Positions 11,710 to 23,894 of a stretch of 64,000 nt of DNA are shown piece by piece (the first letter of the stretch is position 1; every line of letters starts with the position of its first letter). The notes below the pieces were generated by a model, which saw nothing but the letters and a program-made list of their open reading frames with translations, searched no databases and was not told the origin of the DNA. Made by a program: the position numbers and the translations under genes. The stretch covers positions 80,750,142-80,814,141 of the forward strand of contig CM049306.1 of assembly GCA_026874595.1 (NCBI GenBank). Direction: 5' to 3'. Source of the stretch: Sipunculus nudus. Lineage: Eukaryota > Annelida > Sipuncula > Golfingiida > Sipunculidae.

Positions 11710-12840
11710 TCAATTTTGCTACAAGTCATACGGTCCATATTCCAAGGTTCATTCGGGTATATGTGGCTGCACAATTGTAATTATTCCTTAAAGTCCTCCC
11801 TGATTATCCGGATCAGTATTCGGATCAACACCAACATTTAATTGACCTCATGACTTCTTGACCCATTCCCGAAAGCTTATGAGTATCTCCGGAGATTATG
11901 TTCACGAGTATTCTTGTGAACAAGTATACAAACACATACGAACGGGAAAGAACACATACCCTCCTGGCGGAGGCAATTATTACGTTTTCTACCTGGTAAC
12001 GTCTCAATGTAAGGCCAAAAGATATATGGTTCTCAGGCACTTTTTTTCATTAATCAGTGCCGGCGGCCGGGGTTTTTTTTTTTTACCTTTTTTTTGTATG
12101 TTTCGAAAAAAGTCATATGATCAGGGAACAGCATGAAAATATCAATTCAATAACAAAAGCACTACATAAATTGTATTATTTATCTTCTGAAAGATAAAAA
12201 TCAAAATAACAATGTTCGATGCGAGGGGTTCAAATTGACCGGGGCGGTATCTGAGAACCATTTCTTTTATTTTTTGGCCTATATCTATAAACATATCAAT
12301 ATGGTCTGTATAGTATGAATTTTATGCAGAACTAACAAGCGGAAGCATTTGTAGTGTAGTGGCCTATGAATGGCCATGGTTTCCATCGCAATGTAACTTT
12401 CAGTCTCAATAAATCATGTTAATGGCTTTGTCATGACCAAAGGTGTCGTCAACAAGTATGCAATACGCGTTGATAATAATTCTTCCAGTAAAAGAAGGTG
12501 TTCGAAGACCTATATAGGGAAGTAAAGGTGGCGGTGACCCCTAACGGGCTGTTTAAATAAAATAGAGACCAACGAGTTTCCTTGCTCAGCTGAAGTAGTC
12601 TATATGGATATTTTCTATGATTTTTTTTCAAAATATGGGTGAACTAGTCAGCAGTTTTCAATCTTATCTGGGAACATGTTAAAAGCATCTCTTGTGTGAA
12701 ATGTAAGGGGAACATCTTAAGTACTTCTGAAGTCAAAGTTGACATAATACTGTAGAGAGAACCTTGAAGATAAAGCTCAAGGTTTCGAACTCATCTGAGA
12801 ACATACTGGAAACCACTTTTCAAATATGAGGGAAAATATG
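11710..12840. other. Intergenic stretch, nothing recognised
   Basis: No motif-bearing ORF, no second copy of any block in this window, and no RNA gene recognised. Confidence 0.4.
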
Positions 12841-12849
12841 CAATTCATC

Positions 12850-12900
12850 CAAAGTTATCACGTTCCAAAGTTATCATGTTCCAAAGTTATCACGTTCCAA
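12850..12900 (+). repeat. 16-bp minisatellite, three units
   Basis: CCAAAGTTATCACGTT is repeated three times head to tail; the middle unit carries a single C-to-T change, and the last is followed by a partial unit running into poly(A). Confidence 0.9.
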
Positions 12901-14216
12901 AAAAATACGAAAGTTGACTTTAACTATAACTGAGCTGCTTTGACCTTTACGATTCTGGCAAAGAACATCTTTTTTGATCTCATCCGAGGACTTGATTGAA
13001 AACATGTTTCACAGTTCAGAACCAAATACCCAGTATTTCAATATTTATTGGGGTTTGCATGGGTCCTTGTGTATGACCTTGGCACTGGGGGGGGGGGGGG
13101 GGGGAAGGGCTTGGCAGTGTATCTGCTTACAGTTTCTTTGGTGTTGACATTGACACTTTCAATCCCGGGCAAGGCGTAAGTGAGCATAGTGAACGTATCA
13201 CATGACCCAGACTCATTCCTGCTGGAACATCTACAACACTACAATCACATCTGAGGGAGGCGGCCGGGCACCCGGAAAATTGTGTAAAGGAGACTTCACA
13301 CAGCTAGTCTTAAAACGGTGTCATCCATTTACATTACTTTCTGGGCGCATATAAAATAACTTAGGGACAATGACTTCATGTCAATACCTGTGAATTGTCT
13401 ATTGTGAATTACCTATTCCAGCAGCACAAGGACTTTGCTGTCGATTCCCCTTTCTAGCAGATCCAGTCGAGCCATGTAAACCTGAAACTAACACCAGTCA
13501 CTTTGGACAAAGCTTATTGATGTGATGAATATGGTCCCAAGGTATACGAGATGCTCTTTATAGGATGCGGTATTTTACTGATACGCTATGATGGAGACAA
13601 AGAAATAGATGCACTTCCTCCTCCAATTAAGGGACCAGTTGGGCATAAACCCTGGCACAATCATGGCCGGACTGCGAGTCATAAGCATGGTCAGCTGGTA
13701 CAAGAAAGCATGTGCTAGGGTGTCTGGAGCTCTCCAAAAATCTTTAACTTTAACTACATTCCAGGCAAGTAATCATAATAATAATTGTATCCTCTTATGA
13801 ACCATGTTATTATTGTAAAATTTGTAAAGTTTTAATTTGGAAAAAAATCAAAACTTTTGAAATATTTGGATTCATAAAATTACAAAAGAGTACTGTTCTC
13901 AAACATAATAGCCCCACCATTTTGGCTCCAAAATGCACCTGTTCTAGGTACGAGTGCACTCTCTTTGGCAATCTGGTTCTATTCATTTGTGTTCAGTGCA
14001 AGTGCACTCCCTTTAGTCACTTTATTATTAGTGAGGCCCTCCAATATCACCAGGGCAAGACACCAGCTGACCCATCAGGTTTGTTATTTTTTGTGTTATT
14101 GCTTGTCTAGAATATTGTGACATGTATTTATATATAATGTAATACTTATCAGCTTATTTGGGCCTGCTCAATCATTTTGTCATGAAATAATTAAATGTTT
14201 CTGAGTACATATTGGT

Positions 14217-15050
14217 ATGTCAGACTTTGATGATAGGAAGCGTCTAAGATCAAATCTATCAAGCAGCTCCTCAGACTCTTCTATATTGTCTATTAAGAAA
14301 ACAAAATATTTCCAGTCAGAGTTATTAAGTACTTGTGAGACAAAATCTGCAACAATGTCAGGCAAAGGAGTCAGTGAAAAGAAACTTGGTGAAATGTTGG
14401 ACAAACTGAAAAATGACTTGAAAAAAGAATTTAAAACTCAGTTGGATGCTTATGTAGAAAAAATGGAAGGACGGGTTTTCGAACTGGAAAAACAAAATGA
14501 GTCCCTTTCAGCAAAAGTGTCACAATTAGAGCAAGACTATGCAAATTTAAAAATGGAATGTGTACAAACAAATAGGGAAGCTCAAGAGGCAAGAAAACAT
14601 GCCATCAGTAATGAGCAGTACTCCCGAAAATCAAACTTAAAGATTATTGGATTGCCTGAACATGATGCAGAAAATTGTAAAACCAATGTACATAAACTAA
14701 TAACAGAAAAACTTAAAGTAGATGTGCCAGTTCACACAATTGATGCTGCCCACAGAGTTGGCAAGAAAAAATCAGGTAAACCAAGATCTATGATTGTTCG
14801 GTTCCAAAGCCGAGATGATAGAATGGCAGTTATTAAAGAGAGAAAGGCGCTGAAAAACACAGGTATCATTATTGTTGATGACCTTTGTAAAGAAATGCTA
14901 GAGGTATTCAACAGGGTTAAGAAAGATGAGAGAGTTAAAGCAGTATGGTCTTGGGATGGAAAGATTTTTGCTCAGAATAAAGAAGATTTAGAAAACATTG
15001 TACAAGTGAACTATGGAGATGATCTTGGCAACCTGTTCTCAAATCATTAA
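14217..15050 (+). CDS. LINE ORF1 protein (L1-type RNA-binding chaperone)
   Basis: 277 residues from ATG to TAA. A serine-rich N terminus (about 15-25) precedes a long heptad-like coiled coil (about 52-135, rich in K, E, L, Q). An RRM-like segment follows (about 138-203, NEQYSRKSNLKIIGLPE, DAAHRVGKKK, RSMIVRFQSRDDR). A C-terminal domain (about 204-277) holds IIIVDDLCKEM and a VWSWDGKIFAQ strand. This order matches the L1 ORF1p (Transposase_22) family, which forms trimers, binds element RNA and acts as a nucleic-acid chaperone. It lies 436 bp upstream of ORF2 on the same strand. The reading frame is intact. The 5' end of the element was not located. Confidence 0.9.
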   Translation: MSDFDDRKRLRSNLSSSSSDSSILSIKKTKYFQSELLSTCETKSATMSGKGVSEKKLGEMLDKLKNDLKKEFKTQLDAYVEKMEGRVFELEKQNESLSAKVSQLEQDYANLKMECVQTNREAQEARKHAISNEQYSRKSNLKIIGLPEHDAENCKTNVHKLITEKLKVDVPVHTIDAAHRVGKKKSGKPRSMIVRFQSRDDRMAVIKERKALKNTGIIIVDDLCKEMLEVFNRVKKDERVKAVWSWDGKIFAQNKEDLENIVQVNYGDDLGNLFSNH

Positions 15051-15486
15051 TCAGACTAGAAATATAATCAGTGACAATGTATTATGAATATAGATTAGTA
15101 TCAGTTTATAGTTTGTCACCATTCTGATTTGAGAAAGGAATGCAAGAGACTATAATTATATTGTATCTGTAGTATGTTTAATTCTCCACAGTTTATGCAT
15201 TTAGAATTAAATGTAATTTGTGGGATAACACATCTTTTCATTTAAACCTTTTATGTTTAATAAAGGAGTGAAAATATTTTTATAGTAAATAAATCAAGTA
15301 GGCCCAAAAGGGTATTTTGGTAAAAAAATTATTCAAGAATGTCTGTTGTGTCTCAATGTGTTTATTCATGTAATGAATACTCTGTCTACTCGTGTTTTAT
15401 TCATGTAACAAGTAACTGTATTAATGCCACAAAAAGTGAAGGTCTCTCAAGTGCAATGGCAACAATGGTAAGGAAAGAAATAGATC

Positions 15487-18400
15487 GTGGTATCATATAA
15501 TTGTTCAGATAATATCATTAATATTGTGTCATTGAATGTCAGAGGTTTAAGACAATATGAAAAAAGAAAGAAAATATTTAACTGGTTCTGTAAACAGGGT
15601 TGTCAAAATGGTATTGGGTTTATCCAAGAATCACACAGTGACTTAAAAATTGTGAATAATTGGTCTAAGCAGTGGCGTGGGCAAGTTTATTTTTCACATG
15701 GTACATCAGCAAGCAGAGGTGTTATGATAATGATTGGAGAGAAAACAGATTTTAAATTTGAACAGGTAACAGTTGATACTGATGGTAGATATATCCTATT
15801 AAAATGTATTATTCAAGAGTGCCACACTCTATTATGTAATATATATGCACCAAACACAGAAATGGAACAGGTAGAGTATTTCCAAAAGCTGCATAATGAA
15901 ATAAAAAAGATGGTACTTGATACTGACATAAGGCTAATTATAGGGGGTGATTTTAATGTTTGTATGGATAAAATTGACACTGATGGTGAAAAACTGAAAG
16001 TAAAGTCTATTGAGCAAATACAGTCAATCATTGAAGAATTTGAGGTCATAGATATATGGAGGATAAGAAATCCTGATGTTAAAAGATATTCCTGGAGGCG
16101 ATGTTTCCCCTTGACACAAAGACGACTAGATTATTTTTTAATTTCAAATAACATTCAGCCATCTGTACAGTCTACCGATATTATTCCTTCAGTAGGTACA
16201 GACCATTCAGCTATTAATTTACAGTTACAAGTCTTAAATGAACATAAAAGAGGAAAGGGGTATTGGAAATTTAATAATTCTCTTTTACAGGATGAAGTGT
16301 ATGTCAATGAGTTAAAAAATAAAATTTTTGCATGGAAAGAACTTTATTCATATAATAATCCGGCAAGCCGCTGGGAATTTTTGAAATACAAAATAAGGCA
16401 ATTCACAGTAGAATATTCTAAGTCAAAAGCTAAGGAAAGAAGATTAAATCTAGCCGCTCTTGAGAGTAAACTGAATGAATTAGAAAGAAAATTATGTGAA
16501 CATCCGGGAGACTCAATAGTAACAGAGTATCAACAAGTAAAACAAGAGGTGGAAACTATGTATAATCATATAACTGAAGGAATAATAATTCGCTCAAGAG
16601 CACAGTGGAGAGAATATGGTGAAAGAAATTCTGCATATTTCCTGAACTTAGAAAAAAGAAATAAGGGCAAAACATCAGTACGAAAATTACTAAAAAGCAA
16701 TAATGATGTATTAACCTCCCAAAGTGATATTCTAAATGAAATAAGAAATTTTTTTATGCAACGTTTTACAAGGGTTTCTACTGTCACACCAGAACAATGT
16801 GAAAATTATTTAAGTAAAGTTAATATGCCAACTCTAACTAAAGAACATTCATCCATGTGTGATGGTCCAGTGACACTGGATGAGATTTTTAATGCTGTTA
16901 AGTCTATGCCATCCAACAAATCACCTGGAAATGATGGTCTAAGTAAAGAAGTTTATATCCATTTTTTCCAAGATATTGGAAAAGACTTAGTATCATGTAT
17001 GAATCACAATTTTATTGAATGTCAAATGACGGCAAGCCAAAAACAAGCAATCATCACTTTATTAGAAAAACCAGGAAAAGACTCCAGGTTCATTAAGTCA
17101 TGGCGCCCGATAAGTTTAATCAATGTAGATAGTAAAATACTCAGTCGGGTTTTGGTAAATAGGTTGAAGAAAATATTACCAGAGATAATTTCGCAAGAAC
17201 AAAGTGCATTTATAAAAGGACGTTTTATTGGTGATCCCATCAGACTAATTGATGATATGTTGAGTTATTGCAAGCAAAGAATGGTACCAGGTATTATGTT
17301 TGCAGCGGATTTTGAAGCAGCCTTTGATTCAGTAGATCATGTATTTATGTTTAGTGTTCTAAAAAGGTTTGGATTTGGAGAAAATTTTATTTTATGGGTA
17401 AAAACAATGTATAACAAGTTGGAAAGTGCAGTTATTAATAATGGAGTTACTACTCAGTATTTTTTAATAGAACGGGGTACACGTCAAGGTGACCCCCTTG
17501 CATGTTATTTGTTTTTACTTGTTGTCGAAATATTGGTACATAAGATTCGTACAAATAATAATGTCAAAGGAATAAAGGTCTATGACACAGAATTTAAAAT
17601 GTGTATGTTTGCAGATGATACAACTTTTTTCATTCATGATGTAAATTCATTTAAGGAACTTATCAAACTAATCAACATGTTTACAGAGTATTCCTCTTTA
17701 AAAGTTAATTACGATAAATCTGAGGCAGCTTGGTTAGGCAAAGATAGAAACAGACAGGATAAACCCATAGAATGTAGATGGTTAGATTTGACTGTAAATG
17801 TCATAAGAATTTTGGGTATATACTTTTGTTATGATTCAGATATGGTTGTGGAGCAAAACTTCACAAGAATAAAAGAAAGAATTAAGAAAACTTTGAATGT
17901 ATGGAAAACTCGTACACTGACAGTGTATGGAAGGGTTGAAATAGCTCGATCACTTGTTTTATCTACAATATTGTATGTCTCTAATATGTGTGATCCTCCA
18001 AAGGGCTTCATTACTGAAGTACAAAGTATGATTAACTTATTTATATGGAAGGATAAAAAGCCTAAAGTTAAATATTGTACTGCTATCGGATCCTATGAAA
18101 AAGGTGGTCTTAAAGTTCCAGATGTAGAATCAATGTTAAAAGCCCAACGTGTATTATGGATAAAACGATTAATTACAGATAAAGATAAACCTTGGGTGAA
18201 GTTGGTGACAGGTTATCTACGTAAGATTGGTGGAGTAGCATTCATACGATCAAACTTTGATATACAGAGGATCCCACTTTCCCTGCCAAATTTTTATAAA
18301 TCATGCCTGTGTTCATGGGCTGAACTTTTCGATTGCTACCCTACAACTAAATTTGAAGTATTATCACAAACATTGTGGAATAACAAACTATTTAATGTCA

Positions 18401-18987
18401 ACAAAGCATCTTACTTTAACAAAAAATTGTCAGCGGCAGGGATAAATTACATTCATGATCTAATAAATATTGATGGGTCATTAAAATCTTGGAGCACTCT
18501 AGGTAAAGGAGATTTAACACAGTTAGATAAATTCAAGTTACAATCAATAGTGTCATCTATATCAAAATATCAGCGTACTATATTAGAAGATGAGCATACT
18601 ATGAATATGCAGGAATATGATGATCCTGTGTTTATTAAGAATGATCCATTTAAGATATCAAACCTAGATTCAAAAATGTTATATAATAAATTTATTGAAA
18701 AGAAAATAATGAGCAGAAAAATAAAATGGGATTTATATTTAAATGTTACGAATGAGGAAAAGAAATTAAGATTTCAATCGATTTATAAGATTTCATCTGA
18801 CTGGTATACAAGAGAGTTTCAATATAAAATTATGAATAATTATTTACCTGTAAACAGTCATTTGTTCACATGGAATTTAGTTGATAGTGGTAGATGTGAC
18901 TATTGTTTTCTGTATCAAGAAACCATATTTCATCTTTTTTGTCATTGTATAGTCACAAAAAACCTGTACTTTAGGATCTGTGAATAG
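15487..18987 (+). CDS. LINE ORF2: apurinic-like endonuclease plus reverse transcriptase
   Basis: 1,166 residues open. Endonuclease region about 10-245: NVRG (N17), QES (E48), GGDFN (D155, N157), GTDHSA (D239, H240). Reverse transcriptase about 478-760: NKSPGNDG, SAFIKGRFI, AADFEAAFDS, RGTRQGDPLA and the catalytic MFADD (D710, D711). A cysteine/histidine motif CDYC..HLFCHC sits near 1137-1155. The order fits L1/Tx1-clade LINEs, which insert by target-primed reverse transcription. Oddities: an in-frame TAG precedes the ORF at 15481, and the first ATG inside it falls at residue 80, within the endonuclease domain. A short ATG-started frame at 15455-15499 overlaps the start in another frame, which suggests a small indel. 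The ORF ends at TAG 18985-18987, but the same frame stays open to 19269. Confidence 0.93.
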   Translation: MVSYNCSDNIINIVSLNVRGLRQYEKRKKIFNWFCKQGCQNGIGFIQESHSDLKIVNNWSKQWRGQVYFSHGTSASRGVMIMIGEKTDFKFEQVTVDTDGRYILLKCIIQECHTLLCNIYAPNTEMEQVEYFQKLHNEIKKMVLDTDIRLIIGGDFNVCMDKIDTDGEKLKVKSIEQIQSIIEEFEVIDIWRIRNPDVKRYSWRRCFPLTQRRLDYFLISNNIQPSVQSTDIIPSVGTDHSAINLQLQVLNEHKRGKGYWKFNNSLLQDEVYVNELKNKIFAWKELYSYNNPASRWEFLKYKIRQFTVEYSKSKAKERRLNLAALESKLNELERKLCEHPGDSIVTEYQQVKQEVETMYNHITEGIIIRSRAQWREYGERNSAYFLNLEKRNKGKTSVRKLLKSNNDVLTSQSDILNEIRNFFMQRFTRVSTVTPEQCENYLSKVNMPTLTKEHSSMCDGPVTLDEIFNAVKSMPSNKSPGNDGLSKEVYIHFFQDIGKDLVSCMNHNFIECQMTASQKQAIITLLEKPGKDSRFIKSWRPISLINVDSKILSRVLVNRLKKILPEIISQEQSAFIKGRFIGDPIRLIDDMLSYCKQRMVPGIMFAADFEAAFDSVDHVFMFSVLKRFGFGENFILWVKTMYNKLESAVINNGVTTQYFLIERGTRQGDPLACYLFLLVVEILVHKIRTNNNVKGIKVYDTEFKMCMFADDTTFFIHDVNSFKELIKLINMFTEYSSLKVNYDKSEAAWLGKDRNRQDKPIECRWLDLTVNVIRILGIYFCYDSDMVVEQNFTRIKERIKKTLNVWKTRTLTVYGRVEIARSLVLSTILYVSNMCDPPKGFITEVQSMINLFIWKDKKPKVKYCTAIGSYEKGGLKVPDVESMLKAQRVLWIKRLITDKDKPWVKLVTGYLRKIGGVAFIRSNFDIQRIPLSLPNFYKSCLCSWAELFDCYPTTKFEVLSQTLWNNKLFNVNKASYFNKKLSAAGINYIHDLINIDGSLKSWSTLGKGDLTQLDKFKLQSIVSSISKYQRTILEDEHTMNMQEYDDPVFIKNDPFKISNLDSKMLYNKFIEKKIMSRKIKWDLYLNVTNEEKKLRFQSIYKISSDWYTREFQYKIMNNYLPVNSHLFTWNLVDSGRCDYCFLYQETIFHLFCHCIVTKNLYFRICE

Positions 18988-19269
18988 TTGAACTCATGTA
19001 AAGTAAATATGTCAGGTATGCTCCCAAATAATATAATATTTGGTATTCTTCCAGTTACTGAAAAAAATATTTTGATGAATACAATGATAGTATTGTACAA
19101 ATTCACAGTATACAAAGGAAAATGTTATTCATCTGACTCTGTTTTGTTCAACAACTTTATATTAAATGTGAAATCACTGCAAAAGGAAGAATACATTATT
19201 GCAGAAAAACAATGTAAGATGGCGCACCATCTGAGGAAATGGAGTCCAATATTACCTCTGATAGTGTAA
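18988..19269 (+). pseudogene. C-terminal tail of LINE ORF2 beyond a single amber stop
   Basis: This is the same reading frame as ORF2, separated from it only by TAG at 18985-18987, and stays open for 93 codons to TAA at 19269. With it the full ORF2 length is about 1,260 codons, close to the usual L1 ORF2 size, so the amber codon is most simply a recent nonsense mutation. No separate gene is implied. Confidence 0.75.
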
Positions 19270-19532
19270 TATTACTTGTAAGAATGTTATGACTACATAA
19301 ATATATATATATATATATGTATGTTTAAATAGATATAAATATATATGAATGCACTTTATAAGTGAATTATGAATTACAAGGCATTTTTTTCACCACATTA
19401 GTATCAGTTACTGTGTTGTCCTTGTCTATGTATATTGTAATTATGTATGTATATGTACATAAATGTTGCCTATTTCTGTCTATGTTTATGTATATGTATT
19501 ATGCCAATAAAAAAAAAAAAAAAAAAAAAAAA

Positions 19533-20419
19533 GCATCGTATTAAAAATCAACTGACTCTTGTTCAAGCTCCTTGCACAAACCCCGTCCCATGCCAAACTC
19601 GAGGCCCATTTTGTGTTGATAAATGTGGGTATACGGAAAGATGATGATCTGTGTAAACCTAAAGTTATTTGAAGGTTCAATTTTACGTACGTAATAAAGT
19701 ACGTAATAAACATATTGGTGTATTCCACTACACACTAGATAAATGCAGTTTCTTTATTTGTTATATTTAGTATATCGCATATGTTTTAGTAAGATGTGTA
19801 GTGTCGAGAAATCTAATGTGAAAGTGACACTTTAATTGTATAATAATATTTGAGAATCTGAATTCAGGTAATATAATTGATATACTTTTTAACATTAGAA
19901 GTGGTACAAAGATTAAGAAGAATACAACGAAACTCCGAGATAAATATGTTATATTCTTGTTTATTTGGCTTTCTTGAATGTGTATTTCTTAGAAAATAAA
20001 CAAAAATATCATTTTGACAAGCAAATTATGTTGCAAGCAAGATTAAAATACACATATATTCTATAAATGGACAGGAATATGACAGTACTTTAAACTGAAT
20101 AACTATTATTTTTCTGTCAGTAAAATGAGTAAAAATACTATTTACTAGTACAAAAAAAACGGGGACTGAATTGGCCATTTATCAACTTTAGTTTTTTTAG
20201 GTTTTCATTATTTCAACTTGGACTATTTTTAAACAGATCTTTTTTCCAATCATCATTACTAGATAGACTATTGGTGAAATATAAACACACATTAAATTCC
20301 GAATGAAAAAAAGTCATCGTTATTTGCGCAATTCCTTTCTCTTGAGACATAACAGAATAAGTGACTAGAAGCATGACAACATATGTTGTCCTGTCGGAGT
20401 GTCAAATTATTGCGGCACG
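19533..20419. other. Spacer between LINE and TLR pseudogene
   Basis: AT-rich DNA without recognisable exons or repeats. It would hold the 3' UTR of the minus-strand TLR. I see AATAAA-like signals but cannot choose among them. Confidence 0.4.
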
Positions 20420-22589
20420 TTAACGAGGCCATAATGTAGCTACAGGCTCGGCAACATCATCCCCTGGCCACTCTTTATACGTGTGTGATCTCAATATGCT
20501 CACCAGGGTGCGCGGCATCTCTTCTGGCGGGACTTCTTCTAGCATGACGACAACCAATCTGTCCACTCCCCGTTCCATCAAGTCTATTCGAGCCATCTGC
20601 ATCTCGAACTTACACCAGCCGCTTCGGACAAAACCTCGGGAAATGGTCAGGATGGTCCTGCGGCTGTTGGAGATGCTGGTCAGGATGTTATCTTCTATAG
20701 GGACTCCGGGGATGAAATCTCTCTGATGCAAACAGAGACGCAGAGGTTCGTCTCCTTCTTCAAGATGCGGCAACATATTGTCATGTACCCATGTACTGTC
20801 GTTCTCGCTGTAAGAGACAAAGGCGTCGTACCTAAATCCAGCTTGTTCCTGTTCTAGGTCTCGATACAAGCTCCGCCTGATCCTTAAACGAAGAAAGGCA
20901 TACTTGATATCCCATCTATGCCTGTATGGAACTACAGACACTGTTATAAGAACTGCAACGGTTATAAGTACACCTACACAAACGTACAACCACTGTAAAC
21001 TAATGCAATGTTTCTCGAGGAAAGGCAAAGTTGTCCATCTGAAGTCTTCAAGGGACTCCTGTTTGCCCTTTAGATTGCAAAATGTGTTTTGGAGATCCAC
21101 TAAATGTTCTTCATATGTATGAACCCAGCGTAAAAACGTTACAGTGTCACACGTGCAGGACAAAGGGTTTCCTGTAAGATTCAATGCGATGCGTCCCCCA
21201 TATTTAGCAATCCTGGTAAATGAGTCAGTAAATTTAAACATGGCGTCTTGGCTCAAAGAATAAAATCTGTTCATTGAGAGGTCAAGAGCGGTCAGATTAA
21301 GCAAATTTGTAATGTTCAAGCCGTTTTTCAACCAGGTTATTGTCCGATAAAAGCAAAGTGGTTAATTTTGTATTTTGGTGGTAACCAAATATATTTGGAA
21401 ATAACTCGATGATTTCGTTTCCTGAGAGATCTAGGTGGTGAAGGTTAATCAGATGTGGTATTGGGCCTCCGTGTGATGCCAACATTTTGGCTAGTCTGTT
21501 ATTATTAAGCAGTAACTTAGAAATAGCTCTGGAAGCTTTTTCATCAAACATTTTTTTCAGAAATGTACCTACAGTTGTTATTTGAAAAGTCGAACGTGAC
21601 ACCTAAGCATTGCCCATGTAGTTGTATACTGCCTCGGAATTCTAACACATTGTTATGTGAAAGATCAATGTATCTCAATTGAAAATATCTACTTCCATAA
21701 ACACCTAAAGTTGTATCAACTGTTATTATGCCAATGTCAAAAAAACTCTTAGCATGCAGTTTGATCAAAGTTCGCGGCAGTAAAATTGGAATATAAAGAA
21801 CGTTTTCCACACTCCTGCTTTGTACATTGTAATTAATACCATTTGTCTAGTAGTTTAAATTCAATTCCCTAATGAAGTGCAATCTATAAGCGCCAAGCAG
21901 AATGTTCATGTCAAATGCATTTTCGCTTCCATCAAAAACTTCGAGCTTTGGGATGCTTGCAGCCATATTTTCATCAACACTACTGATTCGGTTCTTGTTT
22001 ATACGTAATGTTGTGAGGCTGGAAGACGTTATGGATTCCCAAAATTCCTTTGTGATGTTGACTTCACAATGCTTAATAGATCCTTTGACAATTTCTGTCA
22101 ATTTCAGTTCACGGAGGTGCTCTTTAGGCATAGTCTTGAGGATCCGTATGAGATTGCTGAAATTGATCTCCCCGAAGTGTTAATTGTATGACAGATCAAG
22201 AACTCTGAGTTGGTAGAATGTGCTAAGTACCGTATCAGGAACATTCTTAAATTGGCTGTTTCTCAGTATCAAAGTTCTTAACTTTCCCAGCCCAAGAAAT
22301 GTGTCCTCGTGTAAAGTCTCTATAGAACATCTATCCAGAAGCAGCGTGCGCAAGTTTATACATTTCCGGAAGGTACCATTCGCGATATTCGTGAAACGGT
22401 TACCAGAGAGAATAAAATATCCTGTTTTTTTGTTGCAGAAGTCGGGTATTTTTTTAAGTTCCTTGAGGCACAGTTGACAGAAATTGAACCATCTGCACGA
22501 TGACAGGTACATGGTTCACAGTGTCTCAAAGTGAAGGCTTGTATTATCCAAGAAAAAAGTAACAATTCTGTCAAAAATCTCAACATCAT
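20420..22589 (-). pseudogene. Toll-like receptor pseudogene (LRRs, LRRCT, TM, TIR)
   Basis: Minus strand, single exon. The ATG at 22589 opens a signal-peptide-like hydrophobic start and a cysteine-containing N-cap (CEPCTCHR). Leucine-rich repeats follow (LRTLLLDRCSIETL, LRVLDLSYN, LRYIDLSHN, LHHLDLSGNEI, LTALDLSMN), then an LRRCT cap (NPLSCTCDTVTFLRW), a transmembrane segment (about 20930-21001) and a TIR domain (about 20420-20833) with YDAFVSYS, a QRDFIPG box-2-like loop and SRGFVRSGWCKFE. The frame is broken by three frameshifts (near 22445, 21550 and 21315, each beside a T run) and two in-frame stops (TAA at 22180-22182, TAG at 21847-21849). The family senses microbial products and signals through MyD88-type adaptors; this copy cannot encode one continuous receptor as given. 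The 303-codon 3' part (20420-21331) stays open. Confidence 0.9.
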
Positions 22590-23695
22590 ATTTGCGTTTT
22601 ATACATATGCACCAAGCAGTTATTTCGAGGCACTTACTTGCTCAAGTTAAGAAGAATTTGGTGTACAAATCGTTTCTTGTTATTAAGGCGCCTATCTTGG
22701 GTATAAAATCTCAAAGAGGCAATGATGCGGGCTCAAACGACTGAATCTTGGAAGACGTGTTTAGCACTTATTAGGGCCGTCCTCTCTCTAGATCCGAACT
22801 GCATACATGTAACCTATCCTAACCCCATTGCCCCCATAAACAGAAGGATACAATAATGCTTCCGAGCATGCAGTTCATCTGTTTTTATTCTAATGTAAGA
22901 CAGTCAAATAGCCTGACACCAGGTGACTTTTGCGCATGGAATACGATAATATTACGCGCTTATGTCCATCTCTTCCAAAGAAAGGTGTAATAATTCATTC
23001 TAATCTCTATGCAGTCATGTACTTGTTTCCTTATATTTACGTTTTTGCCTCATAAATTTCCCAACTACATGCAGGAGAAAGAAATATCTAGGGCCTAATT
23101 TAGATGTTAAGATGATAAGACAAATTCATTCCGCCCTTCAGTACACAAATGTATAGGAAATTCGCTAATTGGATTTCATTATCCCCTATCTTCAAGTGTT
23201 AAGAAGAGCTAAAATTGTATGACTGTGTTATTTATCTTATATGTTTATGTTTATGTAGTCTGTCTTCCTTGGCGGTGTCATGCAGCCATGGTTGTTTTCG
23301 TTCTATGGAGGTGCCGGTTTTATTATGTTTTATTTGGAATTGACTGTTCCTTTAGGTTAAAAAAGTTAGTTCTTTATGTTAAACAGAGACTTGTTGAAGG
23401 AAAACGATCCTAGTATGGCAAAGTTCCTCAGCAAGTAATGATCCCCAGCCATATATAACCCTGTCCTCCCAATCAATATGGGATACGGGTTCTATTTCTT
23501 AACACTCAAATTAAAAATATATCGTTTGAATAGTAAGGGGGGGTCTTTCACTTCGTCTAATAATATTGCTATTTTGTTAATGCTACATTTCATAAGTTTG
23601 ATCCTGCAATGTGATACTTTTTATTTATTCATCTTGTACAACTGATATTTCTGATTTCTTAAACAGTAGTATTATGCTGTGTGCAATTATTATGA
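22590..23695. other. Upstream flank of TLR pseudogene; nothing recognised
   Basis: Any promoter of the TLR would lie here on the minus strand, but I see no convincing TATA box at a suitable distance. No exon or repeat recognised. Confidence 0.4.
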
Positions 23696-23697
23696 GG

Positions 23698-23699
<2 letters not shown>

Positions 23700-23755
<56 letters not shown>
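23700..23755. repeat. (AT)n microsatellite
   Basis: About 28 uninterrupted TA units. Confidence 0.95.
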
Positions 23756-23757
<2 letters not shown>

Positions 23758-23894
23758 ACTCCCTTTGCCAAGTATTCCGGCCCCTTTCCCTTCTATGATC
23801 CTTGCTAGAGTGTCGGTTAAGCTTTTGGGAGCTGATACTGAACTTATTGGTCTCGTGGTGTTTTATGTATATTGTTACAGGTGCTCTTTTATTA

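Larger units (their letters stand above)
14100..19532 (+). mobile_element. L1/Tx1-like LINE retrotransposon, near full length
   Basis: ORF1 (14217-15050), a spacer (15051-15486), ORF2 (15487-18987, continuing to 19269), a ~240-bp 3' UTR with a short AT repeat (19300-19320), AATAAA at 19506 and a pure A run at 19509-19532. The left edge is approximate, since the 5' UTR has no visible boundary and I found no matching target-site duplication to the sequence after the A tail. Base composition is A-rich on the sense strand, as is usual for LINEs. Confidence 0.88.

Noticed and set aside
20481-22477. Plus-strand open stretches across the TLR region
   Set aside because: Shadows of the minus-strand receptor reading frames.
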